This document shows positions 32,749 to 37,771 of a stretch of 37,771 nt of DNA, in pieces. The stretch spans positions 1 to 37,771 of the forward strand of contig JAWOIG010000149.1 in assembly GCA_046484775.1 (NCBI GenBank), written 5' to 3'. The position numbers and the translations under genes were made by a program. This DNA is from JAFGQE01 sp046484775 (GTDB lineage: Bacteria > Bacillota > Clostridia > DUPQ01). The first letter of the stretch is position 1. Each line of letters opens with the position of its first letter. The notes under the pieces are model-generated. The model worked only from the letters and a program-made list of their open reading frames with translations, did not search any database and was not told the DNA's origin.

Positions 32749-33891
32749 CTATAAAAGCTTTGCGATTGCGTATACCAAAAATCCAAGGTAATTGCCTACC
32801 GCATATCCCACCAGTCCCGAGGTAAGTCCCGCCACTATTACCTCTTTGTTCTTAATGGCGTTCGACACCGGGATTATGAATGCCGGTCCATAGATTCCCG
32901 CCGTTGATGTAATTATCGCAGTGTCCACATCGATGTCAAAAATTTTGGCAAATATCAAATGGATTATTATTGCACCAAACATCGATACCGCAACGAATCC
33001 GAGTATTTCCGGGGAGGCTTTGAGCATTTCCTTGATATCGACGGTAGTGCCGAGTGCGAGCGAAAAGGCAAGTATTATGTACTGGCCGGCATCAAATGTA
33101 AACCTTATTTCCTTTATCTTCTTCACAAAGGAAAGTCCCACACCGAGGCTTGTTACGCCAAGCATAACAATCGCCGCATTCAGCTCCCCGGTAAAAAGCA
33201 ATGCGATTCCCGCACTTATTCCAAGCCCGCCGATGCATGCCAGGACCATCAGAACAACCTTGCCCACCGCCTTCCACTTCTCCGCGGATACCATTGAGCC
33301 GAATGTTACGGGGTTTTCTTCCGGGGCCTCATCGAGGTTCATTCCTTTATATGGTTTCAAAATCTTTGATAGAACAGGCTTTATTACACTGATCAGAAGA
33401 AGAAAGTAAGCCCCCCCGAGAATCTGGTCGCATGCATTCACCAGTACAATGTTGTCCTGACTTGCCTTGAGTCCCATTCCTATCGCAACGAGATTCGGCG
33501 TACCCCCTGTATAAACCCCGACCATCATTCCGGAAATTTTCGCAAACTCGGATATGCTTCCCCTGAAAATCCACGCCGCCAGCAATGCGCTTAAAAATGC
33601 GGAAAGGATCACCAGTAAAAACGATACGATTGTTTTTTTTGCAGATTTCATCCATTTGATGAAATCCGCCGAAAAAAGTATGAGAGGTATTGCGATAGGG
33701 ACGCTGATCTCGGAAATCGTCATGGACAATCCTCTGTCAAGCGGTATTCCGGGTATGTTGCCCCAGACGATGCCTATGGCATAGGCTACCAGGATAGGAC
33801 TCATGGTTTTCACTATCCTGTACTTTGTCTGGGCAAACAAAATCAGCATCGGAATCGCGAATATTAGTAATACTTGAACTGCCTGAAGCAT
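32749..33891 (-). CDS. DUF819 family membrane protein, probable transporter
   Basis: 380 residues with about ten hydrophobic helices spread over the whole chain. Family-like segments are G-M-M-V-G-V-Y-T-G-G-T-P-N-L-V-A-I-G, followed by D-Q-I-L-G-G-A-Y-F, and near the end S-T-A-G-I-Y-G-P-A-F-I-I-P-V. The two halves look like an inverted repeat of helices with a G-G-T-P / G-P-A-F-type reentrant motif, as in some secondary carriers. The family has no firmly established substrate that I can name. It starts 8 nt after the GH172 stop, so the two are co-translated; import or export of a fructan-, arabinan- or related sugar product is a reasonable inference. The ATG is kept as annotated, with GGGGG about 5-10 nt upstream. 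Confidence 0.85.
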   Translation of the reverse strand: MLQAVQVLLIFAIPMLILFAQTKYRIVKTMSPILVAYAIGIVWGNIPGIPLDRGLSMTISEISVPIAIPLILFSADFIKWMKSAKKTIVSFLLVILSAFLSALLAAWIFRGSISEFAKISGMMVGVYTGGTPNLVAIGMGLKASQDNIVLVNACDQILGGAYFLLLISVIKPVLSKILKPYKGMNLDEAPEENPVTFGSMVSAEKWKAVGKVVLMVLACIGGLGISAGIALLFTGELNAAIVMLGVTSLGVGLSFVKKIKEIRFTFDAGQYIILAFSLALGTTVDIKEMLKASPEILGFVAVSMFGAIIIHLIFAKIFDIDVDTAIITSTAGIYGPAFIIPVSNAIKNKEVIVAGLTSGLVGYAVGNYLGFLVYAIAKLL

Positions 33892-33899
33892 TATTCCCC

Positions 33900-34964
33900 C
33901 TATCTCGGCCAGCGGCCGTCCAGTTCTGCCATTTTCTCAAACTCACTATGAGGTTCTGTCTGATACCAGTATGCCACTGATGCGATGTCCTCCGTCAGCG
34001 GCTGGTACTTATGATTCGGCCACCAACCGAGAGCTTGAATCGTAACCTTAAGTCCGTTTTCAAACCTGATTGGATCCATCACATGCCATCTGTACATGCT
34101 GTGCTTGGGCACCTTGCCTTCCTCCCTTTCACTGAATGGAAATCCCATGAACGGCGTTGAGTAATGACGGCCGAAAGTATCCTTGTAATCGCCTCCGAAA
34201 TTCCAGGCCCCACCGAAGTAATCTTCCGTTCCGGTCCCGCATATGGTTGGATATTCCTTTTCGTCGTCCATGTAGAATTTGATCTCGCCCTCGCCCCACC
34301 AGCAATCGGAATACTGCATCCAGGCAAGATAAGTCCCCACATAATGGCCCTTGCCGCTGATTCCGTCTACAATCACGTGTTCCGGGTACTCCCTGGTTGT
34401 CATCGACCTGCTCCACTTTGCATGGAAATATGCCGCATTTTCATCGACTTCCGTTTCATCAAATGTTATCTGGAAGAAAAACCCACGGACATCCTCGAAA
34501 TACTCATTGGTAAAAGTAATCCTGAAGCCTTTTCTAAACGGCATGGGCCAATAGCAATTCAACGCACCATCGGGATTGACCACCACCGGAATTGAATTGA
34601 CATCATATCTCCGCCCGTGTCCCATCGCAAAAAAATCGCCCATGGGAACCTCTACGGACGGCTTGTCCTCCCCGTCCCAGTAGAATCTCAGTATTCCTGC
34701 CCTGAGCATGCGGCTATCCGCCGTCATCCATATGTGCCTGATTATTCCGCTTCCTTGATAATCGGCCAGCACCGCAGTCTCGCCGGCTTTTACCTTTATG
34801 CACGGCTTGATCTTCCAGCCTTTGCCCAGTTTTGAACCCGCATTGTTCTCGTCCGGAAATTCCATGGCTCCCTTGCCGGGTTCTCCGGTCGGATTTTCCG
34901 CACATATTGAACGCGTCCTTGCATTAGAAAGCCTGTACAGCGATCCAAGATTATTATCGAACAT
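33900..34964 (-). CDS. GH172 (DUF2961) glycoside hydrolase
   Basis: 354 residues from the ATG at 34964. The double beta-jelly-roll family has G-T-G-T-E-D-Y-F-G-G-A-W (about 243-254; Glu247 is a likely catalytic acid) and W-G-E-G-E (223-227). Characterised GH172 members act on alpha-D-fructofuranosides or difructose anhydride, and on D-arabinofuranan; this knowledge is from memory. No signal peptide is seen, so it acts inside the cell or as an oligomer on imported sugar. The start is set by GGGGGGGATGG upstream; a longer start at 35012 falls inside the promoter. Together with the DUF819 gene it forms a two-gene unit. Confidence 0.85.
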   Translation of the reverse strand: MFDNNLGSLYRLSNARTRSICAENPTGEPGKGAMEFPDENNAGSKLGKGWKIKPCIKVKAGETAVLADYQGSGIIRHIWMTADSRMLRAGILRFYWDGEDKPSVEVPMGDFFAMGHGRRYDVNSIPVVVNPDGALNCYWPMPFRKGFRITFTNEYFEDVRGFFFQITFDETEVDENAAYFHAKWSRSMTTREYPEHVIVDGISGKGHYVGTYLAWMQYSDCWWGEGEIKFYMDDEKEYPTICGTGTEDYFGGAWNFGGDYKDTFGRHYSTPFMGFPFSEREEGKVPKHSMYRWHVMDPIRFENGLKVTIQALGWWPNHKYQPLTEDIASVAYWYQTEPHSEFEKMAELDGRWPR

Positions 34965-35010
34965 ATTCCATCCCCCCCGTATTGATACACCGTTATCCGG
35001 CAGCGTCTTC

Positions 35011-35019
35011 ATTATATCA
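35011..35019 (-). promoter_or_regulatory. Extended -10 promoter of the GH172-DUF819 unit
   Basis: Minus strand TGATATAAT is a perfect extended -10 (TATAAT at 35016..35011). The -35 position, TTATAA at 17 nt, is weak. The start would be near 35004, with a 40-nt leader. No terminator separates it from the dehydrogenase upstream, so read-through is possible. Confidence 0.6.
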
Positions 35020-35077
35020 AAAGAACCTTTGTCTTATAATATTTATATTAAACATTCCAATGGCTCCATCCTGTTTT

Positions 35078-35980
35078 TCAAGACGTTGGGACCGACAGTC
35101 CGGAAAGAGCGTTCTCCAAGGCTTCCTTCTCCATCCCTTGCCTGGACTCCTCGGCGCTTGACGCCATGTGCGGTGACAATATTACATTTGAAAGCTCTTT
35201 CAGAGGTCCGTCATAAGGCTCTTTTTCAAAACAATCGATGGCGGCCCCGGAAATGGTTCCAAGGGACAACGCATCATAAAGAGCCGCTTCGTCAATCAGC
35301 CCTCCCCTGGCCGTATTAATCAGCAATGCGTTTTTTTTCATTTTATTGATTTCGGCAACTCCTATTATATGCCTGTTGCTTTCATTGTACGGAACATGCA
35401 GGCTGATTATATCGGCACTTTTAATGAGAAAGTCAAACTCCACCGGCTTTATATGGCCGGCAGGAATCCTGCCGATATCATAACCGATTATGTCGCAGCC
35501 GAAGGGTGTCAGGAGGCGGGAAACATATTCCCCTATCCTTCCGCACCCGACTATACCGACGGTTTTACCTGAAAGCATGTTTCCCCTCGGGCTCTTCCAT
35601 TCGCCTCTTCTGATTACCTCATCGTATATGTTTATCCTTTTTATCAAGGACAGCATCAGCGCAACCGTCATCTCCGCAACCGCTGCCATAGGGGCATCGG
35701 GTGTATTGAATACCGTTATGCCCAGCCTTTTAGCAGCGTCGAGGTCAACATTATCAAGTCCGGTTCCACACCTTGATATTACCTTCAGATATGGTTTTCC
35801 CTCAAGTACATTCTGCGTCAATGGCTCCAGCCCGGCAATTATCGCATCCGGTCTTATCTCGTCAAGGATTTTTGAAATTTCTTTTTCGCTTAACATCCTG
35901 CCATATGGATTCCTGATCAATTCAATTTCATCCGGAATATCATGTTCTCCAAAATCGGATGTTGTCGTCAATATCCTCAT
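35078..35980 (-). CDS. D-2-hydroxyacid dehydrogenase (SerA-like)
   Basis: 300 residues. The Rossmann loop G-I-V-G-C-G-R-I-G (142-150) binds NAD, and the catalytic triad is Arg225 (T-A-R-G-G), Glu254 (F-E-K-E-P) and His271 (S-P-H-M-A-S). It should interconvert a 2-ketoacid and a D-2-hydroxyacid. It lacks the C-terminal ACT domain of SerA, and a catabolic role with the adjacent aldolase is more likely than serine synthesis. Its ATG overlaps the aldolase stop (ATGA), so the two are translationally coupled. Substrate unknown. Confidence 0.88.
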   Translation of the reverse strand: MRILTTTSDFGEHDIPDEIELIRNPYGRMLSEKEISKILDEIRPDAIIAGLEPLTQNVLEGKPYLKVISRCGTGLDNVDLDAAKRLGITVFNTPDAPMAAVAEMTVALMLSLIKRINIYDEVIRRGEWKSPRGNMLSGKTVGIVGCGRIGEYVSRLLTPFGCDIIGYDIGRIPAGHIKPVEFDFLIKSADIISLHVPYNESNRHIIGVAEINKMKKNALLINTARGGLIDEAALYDALSLGTISGAAIDCFEKEPYDGPLKELSNVILSPHMASSAEESRQGMEKEALENALSGLSVPTS

Positions 35981-36756
35981 TTTGCGTGTCCGGCCTCTCC
36001 AAGGGCTTTTTCAGCCCCCGTTCTCAGAAAGACGGTGTCGGTGGCAATCGCTATGAATGCAAAGCCCCTGTCAATTGCATTCTTTATGGCTCCCTCATTT
36101 ACATCCACAATGTGTATGCCCGCAGCCTTACCATGCCTCTTGCATGCTCTTGCTACTTTATCTATAGCCTCGGATATCACCGGGTGGCTGGTCTGCCCTG
36201 TTATTCCATAGGAACCGCTCATATCATACGGACCTATGAATATGCCGTCCACGCCTTCGACGCTTAGGATTTCATCGATGTTCCGGACCGCCTCCGCAGA
36301 TTCAATCATCACGATTACGGCAGTAGAGGCATTTGCATTTTCGGCATATTCGTCAAATCTTTCGCCAAATCCGTTAGCCCTGCAAAACGAGTATCCCCTT
36401 ATGCCTTCCGGAGGATATTTTGCAAAAGAGACCGCCCTTTCCGCTTCCTCCTTATTATTGACCAGCGGAACGATGACACCTTCAGCTCCTGCGTCAAGGA
36501 CCCTTCTTATTGCCATTTTCTCGTTGTCGGCGACCCTTGCGACCGGCGATCCTCCCCTGCCCGACACCGCTTCCGCCATCCTTGAAAAATCGCGCACTTC
36601 AAATTCCGTATGCTCCATGTCGGCGCATATCCAGTCAAATCCTTTGTCCGCGAGTATTCCGGCTATATCCGGATGCGGAATCTGAATCCATGTTCCAATC
36701 AACCGTCTTCCACTCTTGATTATGTTTCTGAAAGAATCACTCATATTTTTCGCCAT
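35977..36756 (-). CDS. HpcH/HpaI-type class II aldolase
   Basis: 259 residues. The family cleaves 2-keto-3-deoxy or 2,4-dihydroxy acids to pyruvate plus an aldehyde with a divalent metal. Likely active-site residues are His49 (D-M-E-H-T), Arg74 (V-A-R-V), Glu152 (I-E-S-A-E) and Asp178 (G-P-Y-D-M-S). It resembles 2-keto-3-deoxy-L-rhamnonate aldolase (RhmA/YfaU) in Y-P-P-x-G-x-R-G and V-E-G-V-D-G-I-F-I-G-P. That would fit the nearby GH78 rhamnosidase, but substrate cannot be fixed from sequence. The start at 36756 overlaps the tdk end by 20 nt, with GGGAAC upstream; a second ATG at codon 5 is possible. Confidence 0.86.
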   Translation of the reverse strand: MAKNMSDSFRNIIKSGRRLIGTWIQIPHPDIAGILADKGFDWICADMEHTEFEVRDFSRMAEAVSGRGGSPVARVADNEKMAIRRVLDAGAEGVIVPLVNNKEEAERAVSFAKYPPEGIRGYSFCRANGFGERFDEYAENANASTAVIVMIESAEAVRNIDEILSVEGVDGIFIGPYDMSGSYGITGQTSHPVISEAIDKVARACKRHGKAAGIHIVDVNEGAIKNAIDRGFAFIAIATDTVFLRTGAEKALGEAGHAK

Positions 36757-37369
36757 ATGTGTTGTTCCCGGCTATGAACATGTCCATGAATTTCTTCAGG
36801 CACACCGGCTCGTACACAACATCATTCTCCCCCTCTATACTCAGCTGTCCTCCCCTGAAAACAGGAATCCCGTTCAAAAGCCTCATATTTACCGTGGCTT
36901 TCACCGGATTTTCGCTTCTTCTGCAGATAGCTCTTGTAGTCACTTCCTCAATATCCTGTGCAAGAGCAAAAAGATATGAGCTTCCCTCGAAAGGTTCGCC
37001 GCGGAAATCGCATTTGAGCCCGAAGCATATGACGGGAATTTCAAGCTGTGTCACGATCCTTGCACAGTCCCACACATTGGCCTTGCTTAGAAACTGGGCT
37101 TCATCTATAAGGACAACCCTGGTCCCGGGATATTTCGTTACTTCATCATATAGCCAGTCCATGTCCTTTTTTATCAGAAAATCGCATTTTCTTCTCAGCA
37201 TGTCGCTTCCAATCCTGGCTATTATTTGATTGTCAGCCTTTGTATCGCTTTCCGGCTTGAGGGCAAGTATCTTTTCCCCATTATTGATTTCGTAATCATG
37301 GGCTATCTGTAAAAGCTGAGTGGATTTTCCGGCATTCATCACTGCATATCTGTAATATAGTTTGGGCAT
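36737..37369 (-). CDS. tdk: Thymidine kinase (type II)
   Basis: 210 residues from the ATG at 37369, which matches the usual M-x-K-L-Y start. It phosphorylates thymidine with ATP. The P-loop A-V-M-N-A-G-K-S-T spans 9-17 and D-E-A-Q-F-L spans 89-94. In relatives four zinc ligands are expected as C-x(1-2)-C and C-x-x-H; here the corresponding places read C-R-R-S (149-152) and C-L-K-K (190-193), so two of the four ligands are gone. The enzyme may still work, because zinc is structural. No Shine-Dalgarno sequence lies before the ATG. It is the first gene of the aldolase-dehydrogenase unit, and its start abuts the AT-rich tail. Confidence 0.9.
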   Translation of the reverse strand: MPKLYYRYAVMNAGKSTQLLQIAHDYEINNGEKILALKPESDTKADNQIIARIGSDMLRRKCDFLIKKDMDWLYDEVTKYPGTRVVLIDEAQFLSKANVWDCARIVTQLEIPVICFGLKCDFRGEPFEGSSYLFALAQDIEEVTTRAICRRSENPVKATVNMRLLNGIPVFRGGQLSIEGENDVVYEPVCLKKFMDMFIAGNNTYGEKYE

Positions 37370-37391
37370 AATCAAGTCTGCAACAAAACAC

Positions 37392-37619
37392 ATGCATATT
37401 AAATACACACTTTTGTTATTGGAAATACATGATGATCATCAAAACAAAGGTTACGGCTCTTTTATCTTGGGACAAATCAAAAACATCTATGGTTTAGATA
37501 ATAGTACACAGAGAATGGTTATCAATTGTGATGTTGACATCATACCGTTCTATCAGAAAAATAAAGCTATACTCATACAACATAGCTACAATGATGATGA
37601 AGTACTGATGTTATTATAA
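37392..37619 (+). pseudogene. C-terminal remnant of a GNAT acetyltransferase
   Basis: About 75 residues: the strand L-L-L-L-E-I-H, then Q-N-K-G-Y-G, the acetyl-CoA pyrophosphate loop (Q/R-x-x-G-x-G/A) of GNAT motif A, then the helix and the end strands with F-Y-Q-K-N. A complete GNAT has another 60-80 residues before motif A. Here the upstream frame closes at 37353 and lies antisense to tdk, so the N-terminal part is missing. Base composition drops to clearly AT-rich compared with everything to its left. No convincing ribosome-binding site is seen. This looks like a gene cut by a rearrangement. A short functional protein is less likely. Confidence 0.65.
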
Positions 37620-37644
37620 ATAATTTCTCATTGAAAACAATTAA

Positions 37645-37771
37645 TCAGAGACGTAACGGATAGGGACACAGTCTGCTCAATATCTGCTACAATCTTACCA
37701 TAAAATTACTATATATGGTAAGATTGTAGCAGATATTGAGCAGACTGTGTCCCTATCCGTTACGTCTCTGA
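37645..37771. repeat. Perfect 58-bp inverted repeat with an 11-nt centre, ending at the window edge
   Basis: Bases 37645-37702 are the exact reverse complement of 37714-37771, with 11 nt (37703-37713) between. All 58 positions pair. The outer ends begin TCAGAGACGTAACGG and include GGGACACAGTCTG. The window stops on the last paired base, so the arms may continue. It may be a small hairpin-type transposable element (MITE), a junction of two terminal inverted repeats, or a fold-back assembly artefact. Confidence 0.9.

Noticed and set aside
1..37771. CRISPR array, tRNA, rRNA, integrase or phage genes
   Set aside because: No spaced direct repeats, cloverleaf, ribosomal RNA signature or recombinase motif was found by reading. 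The only mobile-element hint is the terminal palindrome.

Overview
The window looks like the chromosome of an anaerobic, carbohydrate-using member of the Clostridia (Bacillota), probably uncultured. The grounds are a single-chain pyruvate:ferredoxin oxidoreductase, NADPH-type GltBD glutamate synthase, an SLH-domain surface protein, a clostridial-type type IV pilus cluster with a DUF4860-like member, purine-rich Shine-Dalgarno sites and moderate GC. Genus cannot be assigned from the sequence alone. No rRNA, tRNA or CRISPR array was seen.

Layout. 1-427: start of a sulfatase gene (minus strand) with a premature TAG at codon 12, running off the left edge. 617-4909: a six-gene minus-strand type IV pilus or pseudopilus operon (pilT, pilC, four pilin-like or accessory proteins) with its own promoter and terminator; no assembly ATPase or prepilin peptidase is present. 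5132-8903: a divergent plant-polysaccharide locus, with a GH78-type rhamnosidase on the minus strand and, on the plus strand, a PL22-type oligogalacturonate lyase overlapping a glutaredoxin-like gene broken by a TGA. 8900-11666: sn-glycerol-1-phosphate dehydrogenase plus an asparagine-synthase-like ATP-dependent enzyme that lacks the glutaminase cysteine. 11798-13816: secreted SLH protein. 13905-18232: uridine kinase, divergent from a Ppx/GppA-HD plus polyphosphate kinase operon. 18323-19838: a UroD/MtaA-like protein overlapping a NUDIX hydrolase. 19951-26001: gltBD with a well-formed promoter and a cluster of TTGCA half-sites upstream. 26372-28861: lipoprotein joining a catalytically dead beta-lactamase-like domain to a PQQ-type propeller. 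29119-32655: pyruvate:ferredoxin oxidoreductase with a strong terminator. 32749-34964: GH172 enzyme paired with a DUF819 membrane protein. 35078-37369: thymidine kinase, HpcH/HpaI-type aldolase and D-2-hydroxyacid dehydrogenase in an overlapping operon. 37392-37771: AT-rich tail with the C-terminal remnant of a GNAT acetyltransferase and a perfect 58-bp inverted repeat that ends at the last base of the window.

How the genes may work together (inference). The sulfatase, GH78, PL22, GH172 and aldolase/dehydrogenase genes fit uptake and breakdown of pectin-type or other plant and exopolysaccharide sugars. PFOR and GltBD link this to central carbon and nitrogen metabolism, and Ppx-HD/PPK handles polyphosphate. 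Several genes carry altered catalytic residues (Ppx-like phosphate loop, beta-lactamase-like domain, AsnB-like glutaminase, thymidine kinase zinc site) and two carry single in-frame stops. These, the GH172-DUF819 and G1P dehydrogenase-AsnB-like pairs, and the terminal palindrome are the most interesting points. I saw no complete, obviously new defence or mobile system.
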